From IDS-8 sp040902105 (lineage in GTDB: Bacteria; Pseudomonadota; Gammaproteobacteria; Steroidobacterales; Woeseiaceae): DNA of 64,000 bases. Both the position numbers and the translations under genes were made by a program. Positions within the stretch are counted from its first letter, which is position 1, and the number at the start of each line of letters is the position of its first letter. Below, piece after piece: positions 34,981 to 44,297 of the stretch. The notes beneath the pieces are model-generated. The model ran no database searches. It had not been told where the DNA came from and saw only the letters and a list, made by a program, of their open reading frames with translations. Location of the stretch: NCBI GenBank assembly GCA_040902105.1, contig JBBDXW010000001.1, forward strand, positions 157,336 through 221,335, in the 5' to 3' direction.

Positions 34981-35612
34981 CGCGACGCCATGAGCCGTGG
35001 AAGGTCGTGCACAAACGATTCGGTCTTGTGCGGCGCGCTGAACAATGCTTTGAGCGACGCGTTTTCGTCGATAACGAGAACCGCGGTGGAATGACTCACG
35101 CTGTAGTTGCCCTGGGCTTCGACTTCGGCATTCGGCTGTTTCTCGAAATAGATGCCGAGTGGCGAGGTGAGTTCCCTGATGGCCTCCATGCTGCCGGTGG
35201 CCGCGGCCACCCCGTCGCCGAAGTAGGTGACGTACTGGTCCAGTTTCCCGGGCGTGTCGCGCTCCGGATCGACACTTATTAATATGATCTCCGGCAGCGC
35301 CCCGGTCCCCGGCGACGCCTCGGCGAGTTGCTTGCGCGCTGCGGCCAATTGTTGCAACGTCGCCGGACAGATATCGGGGCAATGGGTGAATCCGAAAAAC
35401 ATCAGGCTGGTCTGCCCGCGCAGGCTGTCGCGCGTAAAAGGCGCGTTGTGCTGGTCGACGAGTGAGAATTCAGGCAGCGGCACAGGTTCGGGCAGCAGCG
35501 TTGCATATTGCGGCGCGCCTGCGGAACCGTCGAGCGCCCTCGCGAAGATTGCAATGGCTATGGCGACTATTGTCGCAATGGCAGCGATAAAAACATATCT
35601 TGATGCGGGCAT
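34977..35612 (-). CDS. SCO1/SenC family copper-dependent cytochrome oxidase assembly protein
   Basis: A 211-residue thioredoxin-fold protein anchored by an N-terminal helix (about residues 7-24). The copper ligands are CPDIC (Cys78, Cys82) and His174 (SVSHSTAVL). It metallates or reduces the CuA site of cytochrome c oxidase. It forms a two-gene operon with the overlapping PCuAC chaperone. Confidence 0.93.
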   Translation of the reverse strand: MPASRYVFIAAIATIVAIAIAIFARALDGSAGAPQYATLLPEPVPLPEFSLVDQHNAPFTRDSLRGQTSLMFFGFTHCPDICPATLQQLAAARKQLAEASPGTGALPEIILISVDPERDTPGKLDQYVTYFGDGVAAATGSMEAIRELTSPLGIYFEKQPNAEVEAQGNYSVSHSTAVLVIDENASLKALFSAPHKTESFVHDLPRLMASR

Positions 35613-35664
35613 GGAGCCGACATTTTAACCCGCTTTCAAAGCCGTGCGAGACACTGAGTTGGCC

Positions 35665-36597
35665 ATGTCCACCGTTGCCGAGTTCATACGACGTACCGCG
35701 GATAGGCTGGACGCGGCGGGGCTCGTCTACGGCCACGGTACGGCCAATGCAGTGGACGACGCCGCGTACCTGGTCTTTTCGCGCCTCGGCCTGGACCACG
35801 ACGATGCCGCAAGCCACTACGAAAAGCGGCTCACTCCGGGCGAACTCGACGATCTCGAACGGCTGGTCGAGAGGCGCATCAATGAGCGCATCCCGGTGGC
35901 GTACCTCGTGAACGAGGCCTGGTTCGCGGGGCTCGCGTTCTACGTCGATGAACGCGTACTGATACCGCGCTCGCCGCTCGCCGAACTCATACGGAGACGG
36001 TTCCGGCCGTGGATTCGCAAGGTGCGCCGGGCCCTCGACCTCGGCACGGGCAGCGGCTGTATTGCCATTGCGCTGGCGCAGGCGTTTCCTGAAGCGCGTG
36101 TCGATGCGGTCGATATCTCCGAGGATGCGCTCGCCGTCGCGGCCATCAACGTGGACGGTCATGGCATGCGCGAGCGCATCCGCCTCATTGAATCGGACTT
36201 TTTTGACGGCCTGGACGATCTCGGGGGACCGCCGGCCTACGATCTCATTGTAAGTAACCCCCCTTACGTCGATGCAATGGAGCTGGCCGCCCTCGCTCCG
36301 GAGTACGCGCATGAACCGGCGCTCGGTCTTGCCGCCGGCGACGACGGTCTGGATTCAGTACGGTCGATCCTGCATGATGCATGCCGTTTTCTCTCGGATG
36401 AGGGAATACTTGTGGTCGAAGTCGGCATGAGCGAGCAGGCGCTGCAGACGCGATTTCCGGAGGTACCCTTCCTCTGGCTCGAGTTCGAGAGCGGTGGCGG
36501 CGGCGTTTTCCTGCTGACGAAAGCCGAGCTATTGCGCCACCAGGAGGAGTTTCGCTCTGCCGCGAATGCAACGACAGGTCCGTCAGGACAGGCCTGA
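35665..36597 (+). CDS. prmB: Ribosomal protein uL3 glutamine methyltransferase
   Basis: A 310-residue SAM-dependent N5-glutamine methyltransferase, the same length as E. coli PrmB. Motifs: IPVAYLVNEAWFAGL, the SAM loop LDLGTGSGCIAIAL and the catalytic NPPYVD. The prmB identity, rather than prmC, rests on its one-base overlap with aroC, the standard prmB-aroC pair. A GTG at 35644 is an alternative start. Confidence 0.93.
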   Translation: MSTVAEFIRRTADRLDAAGLVYGHGTANAVDDAAYLVFSRLGLDHDDAASHYEKRLTPGELDDLERLVERRINERIPVAYLVNEAWFAGLAFYVDERVLIPRSPLAELIRRRFRPWIRKVRRALDLGTGSGCIAIALAQAFPEARVDAVDISEDALAVAAINVDGHGMRERIRLIESDFFDGLDDLGGPPAYDLIVSNPPYVDAMELAALAPEYAHEPALGLAAGDDGLDSVRSILHDACRFLSDEGILVVEVGMSEQALQTRFPEVPFLWLEFESGGGGVFLLTKAELLRHQEEFRSAANATTGPSGQA

Positions 36598-37697
36598 TGT
36601 CAGGTAACAGCTTCGGCCTGCTGTTCACGGTAACCACCTTCGGCGAAAGCCACGGCCCGGCAATGGGCTGTGTCGTCGATGGGTGCCCGCCCGGCATGGC
36701 GCTTGGCGAAGCCGATATTCAGGCGGACCTCGAGCGGCGGCGGCCCGGACGGTCGCGTCATACCACGCAGCGCAGCGAAGCCGACAGGGTGCGGATACTG
36801 TCCGGTGTCTTCGAAGGTCAGACGACCGGAACGCCGATCGGCCTCCTGATCGAGAACACCGACCAGCGTTCACACGACTACGGTGCCATCAAGGACAAAT
36901 TTCGTCCAGGACACGCGGATTACACCTACCAGCAGAAATACGGCATCCGCGACTACCGCGGCGGCGGCCGCTCGTCGGCCAGGGAAACTACGATGCGCGT
37001 GGCGGCAGGCGCGATCGCGAGGAAGTATCTTCGCGAGCGACTGGGCGTCGAGATCAGGGGATATCTGGCCCAGTTGGGCCCGATTGCCCTCAAAGCCGAA
37101 AATCTGGACTTCGTCGACGAGAATCCGTTTTTTTGCGCCGACCCGGACAGAATCGCCGAACTGGAACGATTCATGGATGAACTGCGAGCGACGGGCGACT
37201 CAATAGGCGCCAAGCTGAGTATTCTGGCGAGCAACGTGCCGCCGGGACTCGGCGAGCCGGTATTCGACAAGCTGGAGGCCGACCTTGCCAAGGCGTTGAT
37301 GAGCATCAACGCCGTCAAAGGCGTGGAACTCGGCGCGGGTTTTGCGGCGGTCACCCAGAAGGGCAGCGAACACCGGGATGAAATCACGCCGGACGGGTTT
37401 AACAAGAATGATGCCGGTGGCACACTGGGCGGCATATCGTCCGGCCAGGACATTCTCGCAAGCATTGCGCTCAAACCGACGTCGAGCATCGCCATTCCGG
37501 GCAAGACCGTAGACAGCAAGGGAAAAAGCTCTGAGATCGTCACCACCGGCCGGCACGATCCCTGTGTCGGCCTGCGTGCGGTTCCCATTGCGGAGGCGAT
37601 GGTCGCCCTGGTGTTGATGGACCACTTCATGCGACATCGCGGTCAGAACGCCGATGTCGTCAGTGACACGCCCGTAATCACCGGAAACCTCGACTGA
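36597..37697 (+). CDS. aroC: Chorismate synthase
   Basis: A 366-residue FMNH2-dependent enzyme converting EPSP to chorismate, the last shikimate step. Motifs: GESHGPAMGCVVDGCPPG, RRPGRSRHTTQRSEAD, GGGRSSARETTMRVAAGA and GRHDPCVGLRAVPIAEAM. Its ATG shares one base with the prmB stop (TGATG). Confidence 0.97.
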   Translation: MSGNSFGLLFTVTTFGESHGPAMGCVVDGCPPGMALGEADIQADLERRRPGRSRHTTQRSEADRVRILSGVFEGQTTGTPIGLLIENTDQRSHDYGAIKDKFRPGHADYTYQQKYGIRDYRGGGRSSARETTMRVAAGAIARKYLRERLGVEIRGYLAQLGPIALKAENLDFVDENPFFCADPDRIAELERFMDELRATGDSIGAKLSILASNVPPGLGEPVFDKLEADLAKALMSINAVKGVELGAGFAAVTQKGSEHRDEITPDGFNKNDAGGTLGGISSGQDILASIALKPTSSIAIPGKTVDSKGKSSEIVTTGRHDPCVGLRAVPIAEAMVALVLMDHFMRHRGQNADVVSDTPVITGNLD

Positions 37698-37734
37698 TCA
37701 CTGTTTTTGTGCCTGCGAGCTGCGGACAATGACG

Positions 37735-37803
37735 CTGTAGGAGCCCGCCATTGCGGGCGACAATGTGCCCCCTTTGGTCGCCCGCAATGGCGGGCTCCTA
37801 CAG
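37735..37803. repeat. REP-like family D pair
   Basis: CTGTAGGAGCCCGCCATTGC and its inverted copy (to 37803) flank a short ACAATGTGCCCCCTTTGG centre in the aroC-asd gap. Family D is a variant of family A with a CCATTG loop. Confidence 0.85.
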
Positions 37804-37858
37804 TGCTTCTGACGAGGCTTCCGAAAAATAGCAGAGGACGGAGGAGCGATAGACCCTG

Positions 37859-38881
37859 ATGACAGAGCGATTCGATGTTGCCGTGGTCGGAGCGACCGGA
37901 GCGGTCGGCCAGGCAATGCTGGAAATTCTGGCGGAGCGCAAGTTTCCGGTGGGCAAGGTGTACGCACTGGCGAGCGAGCGCTCGGTGGGCAAGGAAGTCG
38001 AGTTTGGTTCGCGCAAACTCACGGTATCGAGTCTTGCCGAGTTCGATTTTTCGCAGGTGAGGATCGGCCTGTTCTCGGCGGGCGGCGCGATTTCGGGCGA
38101 GTATGCGCCGAAGGCCGCCAGTGCCGGGTGCGTCGTCATCGACAATACCTCGAAGTTTCGCCTCGAGGCGGACGTGCCGCTGGTGGTGCCCGAGGTCAAT
38201 CCCGAAAAGGTCGGGGAATACAAAGCCACCGGCATCATTGCGAATCCGAACTGTTCGACCATCCAGATGGTGGTGGCACTGAAGCCGATCTACGACGCCG
38301 TCGGCATCAAGCGCGTCAATGTCGCTACCTATCAGGCCGTGTCCGGCGCGGGCCGCAGGGCCGTCGAGGAACTCGTTCGCCAGACATCGCTGATGCTGAA
38401 CGGGCGGCCGCTGGATCTGAAGGGCGCTGCCCGCCAGATCGCGTTCAACGCGGTGCCGCACATCGACGAATTTCAGGATAATCGCTATACGCGCGAAGAA
38501 ATGAAAATGGTCTGGGAGACGCGCAAGATCCTGGGCGACGAAACAATCGTCGTGAATCCGACCGCGGTACGAATTCCCGTGTTTTTCGGTCACTCGGAAG
38601 TGCTGCATATCGAAACTGAAAAAAAGATTTCAGCGGCCGAAGTGTGTGATTTAATGCGACATGCAAAGGGGGTCGAACTGATCGACGGCACGGAGACGGG
38701 AGAATACCCGACCGCGGTCACCGACGCTTCCGGCAAGGACGCCGTGTTCGTCGGCAGGGTGCGCGAAGACATCAGTCATCCGCGCGGCATCAATCTGTGG
38801 GTCGTGTCCGACAACATACGTAAGGGCGCCGCTCTAAATAGTGTCCAAATAGCTGAAATATTGGCCAAAAACTATTTATGA
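37859..38881 (+). CDS. asd: Aspartate-semialdehyde dehydrogenase
   Basis: A 340-residue NADPH enzyme of lysine, threonine and methionine synthesis. Motifs: GATGAVGQAMLEIL, catalytic Cys132 in ANPNCSTIQM, SGAGRRAVEEL and the substrate His in RIPVFFGHSE. asd precedes fimV as in Pseudomonas. Confidence 0.96.
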   Translation: MTERFDVAVVGATGAVGQAMLEILAERKFPVGKVYALASERSVGKEVEFGSRKLTVSSLAEFDFSQVRIGLFSAGGAISGEYAPKAASAGCVVIDNTSKFRLEADVPLVVPEVNPEKVGEYKATGIIANPNCSTIQMVVALKPIYDAVGIKRVNVATYQAVSGAGRRAVEELVRQTSLMLNGRPLDLKGAARQIAFNAVPHIDEFQDNRYTREEMKMVWETRKILGDETIVVNPTAVRIPVFFGHSEVLHIETEKKISAAEVCDLMRHAKGVELIDGTETGEYPTAVTDASGKDAVFVGRVREDISHPRGINLWVVSDNIRKGAALNSVQIAEILAKNYL

Positions 38882-38993
38882 GCTATAGTTCAGGGGCAAA
38901 CCGGATGGCGTCTGCAATTAAAAAACTGGCTGAAAAATTATTTGCAGGGTCCGGGCGATTCGCCAGGCAATTGGGGAGCTGGAGAAAATCATT

Positions 38994-41900
38994 ATGTCGC
39001 TAGGACACAATCGGGCGTGGCTTGTGCTCGGGCTACTCCTCGCCAGCGATGTCTGGGCGTTGGGCCTCGGGGACATTCGGCTGAGTTCCGCGCTTAACGA
39101 GCCGCTGCGAGCCGAGATCCAGTTACTGTCCGCAACCGCTGAAGAGCTGTCGAACCTCAAGGTTCAGCTCGCGCCGCCGGCAACGTTCGAACGCTACGGC
39201 ATCGACCGGCCGTTCTATCTGACCCGATTGCAATTTTCCGTCGTGCGCGCGGGCCAGGGCGGTGCGGGCATCGTGAGGATAACCTCCGCGGACCCGATCA
39301 CCGAGCCGTTTATCACGTTTCTCGTGGAAGCCACGTGGTCGAGCGGCCGCTTGCTGCGCGAATATACCGTGCTGCTCGATCCGCCGACCTTCGCGCCGCC
39401 GCCTTCGTCTCCGTCGTCCCAGGCGGTAACGGCACCGGGCCGCGCTTCGCAGGCGGACAGCGGCCGCATCGAACGCCCCGCGGCGGCGCCCCAACCGGCA
39501 CCGGACGATGCCGGGACCGCCGGGACACCCGGGTCGGATTCGTTCGACACGGCCGCGCCGGGTGACGTTTATGTCCAGCGGGGCGATACGCTGTGGGAAA
39601 TTGCCTCACGCGTGCGGCCGGACAGCCGCCTCAACATGAACCAGATGATGGTTGCGATCTATGAGGCGAATCCGCAGGCCTTTGACGGGAATATCAACCG
39701 GCTGAACGCGGGCGCGACGCTGCGGATCCCGAGCGCCGACGATATCTTCAGTATCAGCCGCGGCGACGCGATGAGCCAGGTGCAACAGCAGAACGCTGCC
39801 TGGGGCGGCGGAGCCGAGGCGACCGGCACGGAACCTAGCCTGACGCTGGTTCCGCCTGACGGCGACCAGGCCGATTACGAGGGCGCGGCCTCCCGTCCGG
39901 GTGCAGACGGCACCGCCGGCGCCGCAACTGCAGAGCGAATTCGCGAACTCGAGGACACGATTGCCGAGCAGAATTCCCTGATCGAGATCCGCGACAACGA
40001 ACTCGCACAACTCCGCGACGAACTCGCGCGTCTGCGCGCCGAGGGCGCCGTTGCCGCAGATACCGAGGCAGTACCGTCCGAGGAGGCGCCTGCGACCGAC
40101 GCCACAGTCGATGAGACCGACGATGCGGCAGCGGACGATACCGACGAGCTGTTCGTCGACGATGACGACATTGCAGCGGAAGACGATGCTGTCGCCGAAG
40201 ACGAGGCGGAACCTGCACCTGCAGCAACGACGCCGGAGCGAACGTCGCCGCAGATCGCTGCCTCACGGGACGAGCCGGGCATTGTCGACCGGATCATCGC
40301 TCTGCTGACCGGTTTCTGGGGAATCCTTGGCGTTGTTCTGCTGCTGGTGCTGGCAATCCTGGTCTGGCTTGCGAAACGCGCTGCCGGACGCGGCGAGGAT
40401 GAGTCGACCGGCGTCTGGGAGGCCCTCGACTCTGACGACGATATTGACAGTGAATCGCGCGCGTCCACTGAACGCCTGCGCGCGCTCGCGCGTGACGACG
40501 ACAGCTCGATCGTGGTGATCGAGCAGGAAACGGACCGTCGACGGTCGCGCAGGGATCCCGCTGCCACCGGCGATTTCCATTTCGACGAGGATGCGCTCTC
40601 CCTGACCAGCGCCCAACCGACGCTCGAGGACACCTTCAGCAGCGAAACCGCAATCAACCTGGATCAATCGGATCCGGTTGCCGAGGCCGATTTCCACATG
40701 GCCTATGGCCTTTACGACCAGGCGGCGGATCTCATCAACAGCGCGCTGGCCGTCGAGCCGGAACGCCAGGACCTGATGGCGAAGCTGTGCGAGATTTATT
40801 TCGTCTGGGGAAATCAGGACGCATTCGTCGCAGCAGCAACGCGCCTGCACGACCAGCTTGGCGGTGAAGCAACCCCCGATTGGGACAAGATCGTCATCAT
40901 GGGCCAGCAGATCGCCGGCGATCACAAACTGTTTTCGGGCGCCAGCGCGGCCGGCGCCGCTACGCGCATCGTCGACCTGTCCCTGGACGACGGAGTCGGT
41001 GCCCTGGATATGGATTTCGCCGGCGGACCCGACGGCGAAGTCAGCGACGTCATCGACCTTGGCGGCGAGGAAGAGTCGGGCGCAAGCGACGACGGTCTCG
41101 ATTTCATGTTCGACGATGAACCCGAACGCGACACCGGCGCGACCACGACCCGCGAGATGCCGAATCGGAAAGCTTCCGATGAGTCGACGGTGGAGACCCC
41201 GACCATAGAATCCAGATTGCACGACCGGACGGTGGAGTCGCCGACGATAGAGCAACCGATCGAGGACGGTGATGGCACGTCCGAATTGCCGTCGATATCG
41301 GAGTCCGACGAGGATGCTGCGCGTTGGGCCGGCGACGCAACAGCGGAAATCGACCTCGACGATCTCGGCCTGGATCTTGATGCGCTCGCCAAAGCCGGTC
41401 TCGGCGCGGACCTGGACGACGAAGACGAAGAAGCGGCAAACACCGATTTCTCCCACTTCGAGGACACCGGCGAAAACCGTGCGCTGCAAGCCGAGCTCGA
41501 TAGCGACGACACCGGCCGGAATACCAGCCTGGACGACGACAATGAAACGTCGACGGGGCGGCACGAACGCTTTGATATTGAAGCTGCCTTTGAAGACGGC
41601 CTCGGCGCCACCAGCGAAATGCCCGTTCTCGACGAAGAGACCGGAAAGAATCCGGCGCTGCGCGATCTCGACGAGATGGGCAGCACCGACCTGGACGTTG
41701 ACATTGACACGAGCCTGCTCGATGCCACGGGACAGACGCAGATCCTGAGCGGCGACTTTTCCGTGCGGTCCCGCAAAAGATCCCTGCGGGACGATGAGAA
41801 AACGCTGCTGTCGCCCGCCTACGACGACGATGCGGAAACCTTGCTGGCGTCCGTCGATGACCTGGGCGACGAAGGATACGAAGCGACGACCGCACTCTCG

Positions 41901-42398
41901 GGAAAGGATATCGACTTCGACTTCGCCAAGACCGAGGCTTTGCCGAAAGATGCGTTCAAGCGGGGAGCTTCCGCGGATGAGACGGGCGAACTGCCGGTCG
42001 GCGGTATGGACGTGGACCTTGATCTCGACGATCTGACCAGCGCGCTGCGTTTCAGCGAGGGCGATACGGTGGATCAGCCGCGAGACGACGGAACGGTTGA
42101 GCAGCGGATGCCGAAAGGCAGGGGAAGAGGCCACGACTTCATCGACCTGGATGTCGGCGATCCGGACGACATAGAGGACGATGCTCCTACCGAGGCGCTG
42201 TCGCCCGATGAGTTGTCGGACGACCTGCACGATGCCCGGACGATGACTGAAGTCGGCACGAAGCTCGACCTCGCACGGGCATACGTCGATATGGGCGATC
42301 CGGACGGCGCGCGCAGCATCCTCGAGGAGGTGCTCGATGAAGGCGACGAAGGTCAGCGGCAGCAGGCGCAGAAGCTGATCGATTCGCTGCCCGCCTGA
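38994..42398 (+). CDS. fimV: Pilus assembly/polar organising protein FimV
   Basis: A 1134-residue protein with a signal peptide cleaved after DVWA (about residue 22), the FimV N-terminal domain (LGLGDIRLSSALNEPLRAEI), and a LysM domain (VYVQRGDTLWEIASRV, about 187-245). A short coiled coil (ERIRELEDTIAEQNS, about 313-350), a transmembrane helix (WGILGVVLLLVLAILVWLAK, about 442-463) and a very acidic cytoplasmic region follow. The C-terminal TPR-like domain (KLDLARAYVDMGDPDGARSI) closes the protein. FimV localises polar proteins and supports type IV pili. The asd-fimV-truA context is conserved. Confidence 0.94.
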   Translation: MSLGHNRAWLVLGLLLASDVWALGLGDIRLSSALNEPLRAEIQLLSATAEELSNLKVQLAPPATFERYGIDRPFYLTRLQFSVVRAGQGGAGIVRITSADPITEPFITFLVEATWSSGRLLREYTVLLDPPTFAPPPSSPSSQAVTAPGRASQADSGRIERPAAAPQPAPDDAGTAGTPGSDSFDTAAPGDVYVQRGDTLWEIASRVRPDSRLNMNQMMVAIYEANPQAFDGNINRLNAGATLRIPSADDIFSISRGDAMSQVQQQNAAWGGGAEATGTEPSLTLVPPDGDQADYEGAASRPGADGTAGAATAERIRELEDTIAEQNSLIEIRDNELAQLRDELARLRAEGAVAADTEAVPSEEAPATDATVDETDDAAADDTDELFVDDDDIAAEDDAVAEDEAEPAPAATTPERTSPQIAASRDEPGIVDRIIALLTGFWGILGVVLLLVLAILVWLAKRAAGRGEDESTGVWEALDSDDDIDSESRASTERLRALARDDDSSIVVIEQETDRRRSRRDPAATGDFHFDEDALSLTSAQPTLEDTFSSETAINLDQSDPVAEADFHMAYGLYDQAADLINSALAVEPERQDLMAKLCEIYFVWGNQDAFVAAATRLHDQLGGEATPDWDKIVIMGQQIAGDHKLFSGASAAGAATRIVDLSLDDGVGALDMDFAGGPDGEVSDVIDLGGEEESGASDDGLDFMFDDEPERDTGATTTREMPNRKASDESTVETPTIESRLHDRTVESPTIEQPIEDGDGTSELPSISESDEDAARWAGDATAEIDLDDLGLDLDALAKAGLGADLDDEDEEAANTDFSHFEDTGENRALQAELDSDDTGRNTSLDDDNETSTGRHERFDIEAAFEDGLGATSEMPVLDEETGKNPALRDLDEMGSTDLDVDIDTSLLDATGQTQILSGDFSVRSRKRSLRDDEKTLLSPAYDDDAETLLASVDDLGDEGYEATTALSGKDIDFDFAKTEALPKDAFKRGASADETGELPVGGMDVDLDLDDLTSALRFSEGDTVDQPRDDGTVEQRMPKGRGRGHDFIDLDVGDPDDIEDDAPTEALSPDELSDDLHDARTMTEVGTKLDLARAYVDMGDPDGARSILEEVLDEGDEGQRQQAQKLIDSLPA

Positions 42399-42466
42399 GC
42401 CCCTACCACGTGCCTTCGTGATGCCGCTCTGCGCCGGCTCGCGCCCCTGATACGACCGGTCCGCGC

Positions 42467-43273
42467 ATGCGTATCGCGCTCGGCATCGAGTACGACGGTA
42501 CAGCCTATAACGGCTGGCAACGCCAGCGAAGCGGCACCGGCGTGCAGGCCCTGCTCGAACAGGCGCTCACGAACGTCGCCGACGCGCCGGTCGAGGCCGT
42601 CTGTGCCGGCCGGACCGATGCGGGCGTGCACGCCGAAGCGCAGGTCGTGCATTTCGAGAGCGAAGCCCCGCGCACGAAACGAAACTGGGTGCTGGGCGTC
42701 AACAGCCAGCTCCCGCCGGACATCAATGCGTTGTGGGCCGAGTTCGTCGCCGCCGACTTTCATGCGCGTTATTCGGCAAGGTCGAGAACGTACCGTTACC
42801 TGATCCTGAACCGTCCGGCGCGTTCTTCGCTCTATCGCGACCGTGCCTGGTGGATACATCGTCCGCTCGACGCGAACCGGATGCATGAAGCCGCGCGCTA
42901 CCTGCACGGCGCGCACGATTTCTCGGCCTTCAGGGCCGCGGGGTGCCAGGCGTTGACGCCGCATCGTGAAGTGTATGCGCTTACGATCGAGCGGCACGGC
43001 GAGTGGCTCGTCGTCACGGTCCGGGCGAATGCCTTCCTGCAACGCATGGTACGCAACATGGTCGGCGTGCTGGTTGCGATCGGCGCCGGCGATGAAGCAC
43101 CGGGCTGGGCGGGCGCCGTCCTCGAGAGCCGCGACCGCACTCGCGGCGGCATTGCAGCGCCTGCGCAGGGACTCACATTGATCGATGTCGAGTATCCGGC
43201 AAGCACCGGCATTCCGCCGTCAGGGTCGTCCGTCCTGCTGCCGCTCCGTCCGGAACCGGGTTTTCGTTTATGA
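42467..43273 (+). CDS. truA: tRNA pseudouridine(38-40) synthase TruA
   Basis: A 268-residue enzyme modifying the anticodon arm. Catalytic Asp51 lies in AGRTDAGVHA. Other motifs: YDGTAYNGWQRQ, FHARYSARSRTYRY and FLQRMVRNMVGVL. accD starts only 9 nt downstream, without the trpF gene found between them in Pseudomonas. Confidence 0.96.
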   Translation: MRIALGIEYDGTAYNGWQRQRSGTGVQALLEQALTNVADAPVEAVCAGRTDAGVHAEAQVVHFESEAPRTKRNWVLGVNSQLPPDINALWAEFVAADFHARYSARSRTYRYLILNRPARSSLYRDRAWWIHRPLDANRMHEAARYLHGAHDFSAFRAAGCQALTPHREVYALTIERHGEWLVVTVRANAFLQRMVRNMVGVLVAIGAGDEAPGWAGAVLESRDRTRGGIAAPAQGLTLIDVEYPASTGIPPSGSSVLLPLRPEPGFRL

Positions 43274-43282
43274 TGCGGTGCT

Positions 43283-44155
43283 ATGAGCTGGTTTGAAAAA
43301 CTGATGCCGTCGCGCATCAGCACCGAAAAGCGCACGCGTTCAGTGCCGCAGGGCATATGGATCAAGTGCCCGAAATGCGACGCGCAGCTTTACCGCACTG
43401 AACTGGAACGTAACCTGAACGTGTGCCCCAAGTGCGAACACCACATGCGAATCGGTGCGCGGACGCGCATCGAGTTTTTTCTCGATCCGGACTCGCAGGA
43501 GGAAATCGCGGCGAACCTCGAACCGCAGGATCCGCTCCGTTTTCGCGACAGCAAACGCTATCGCGACCGGCTCTCCCAGGCGCAAAAGGCAACAGGCGAG
43601 AAGGATGCGCTGGTGGCCGTCAGCGGCAAGCTGTTCGGCGAGCCGGTGGTCGTCTGCGCGTTCGAATTCAAGTTTATGGGCGGCTCGATGGGCTCCGTCG
43701 TCGGAGAAAGATTCAGCCGTGCCGCGCGTCACAGCGCGGAGAACAGGATTCCATTGATTTCGTTTTCCGCGAGCGGCGGCGCGCGCATGCAGGAAGCGCT
43801 GTTCTCGCTATTGCAGATGGCGAAAACCTCGGCGGCGCTGGCCGTACTCGGGCAGCTCAAGGTTCCCTATATTTCGGTCATGACCGACCCGACCACGGGC
43901 GGGGTGTCAGCGAGCCTCGCGATGCTGGGCGACGTCAATATCGCGGAGCCCAAGGCGTTGATCGGCTTCGCCGGGCCGCGAGTCATCGAGCAGACGGTCC
44001 GGCAAACGCTGCCGGAAGGTTTTCAACGCAGCGAGTTTCTGCTCGACCACGGCGCCATCGACATGATCGTCGACCGCCGCCGCATGCGCGAAGAGATCGC
44101 CGACCTGCTGGCGAAATTCGGCAACCGCCGCAAACCGACCGCCGAACCGGCCTGA
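43283..44155 (+). CDS. accD: Acetyl-CoA carboxylase carboxyltransferase subunit beta
   Basis: A 290-residue subunit that, with AccA, transfers carboxyl from biotin to acetyl-CoA to make malonyl-CoA. The N-terminal zinc ribbon has Cys29, Cys32, Cys48 and Cys51 (KCPKC...VCPKC). The crotonase core shows SFSASGGARMQEAL, TDPTTGGVSASLAMLGD and GFAGPRVIEQTVRQ. Confidence 0.96.
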   Translation: MSWFEKLMPSRISTEKRTRSVPQGIWIKCPKCDAQLYRTELERNLNVCPKCEHHMRIGARTRIEFFLDPDSQEEIAANLEPQDPLRFRDSKRYRDRLSQAQKATGEKDALVAVSGKLFGEPVVVCAFEFKFMGGSMGSVVGERFSRAARHSAENRIPLISFSASGGARMQEALFSLLQMAKTSAALAVLGQLKVPYISVMTDPTTGGVSASLAMLGDVNIAEPKALIGFAGPRVIEQTVRQTLPEGFQRSEFLLDHGAIDMIVDRRRMREEIADLLAKFGNRRKPTAEPA

Positions 44156-44176
44156 TGCGCCTGAAAGGGCAGGCCG

Positions 44177-44291
44177 CATTCGCCCGCGAAGCGAGCTCCA
44201 GCTGCGTTTCTATCGCCGCTGGAATCGCCCGTTTCACGGGCTCCAACAACGTTTCTCTTACCCCTGTTGGAGCCCGCGAAGCGGGCGATTC
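44177..44291. repeat. REP-like family A cluster (three units)
   Basis: One degenerate unit (44177-44201) and a facing pair (44221-44249 and 44262-44291, TGTTGGAGCCCGCGAAGCGG) fill the accD-folC gap. The last unit ends 6 nt before the folC ATG. Confidence 0.85.
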
Positions 44292-44297
44292 CGCGCG

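Noticed and set aside
40263..42230. Long minus-strand open frame (655 codons) opposite fimV, and similar long antisense frames opposite parE, purL, purF and ppiD
   Set aside because: High-GC third positions create long antisense frames. Their translations show no recognisable domains, while the plus-strand genes are clear.
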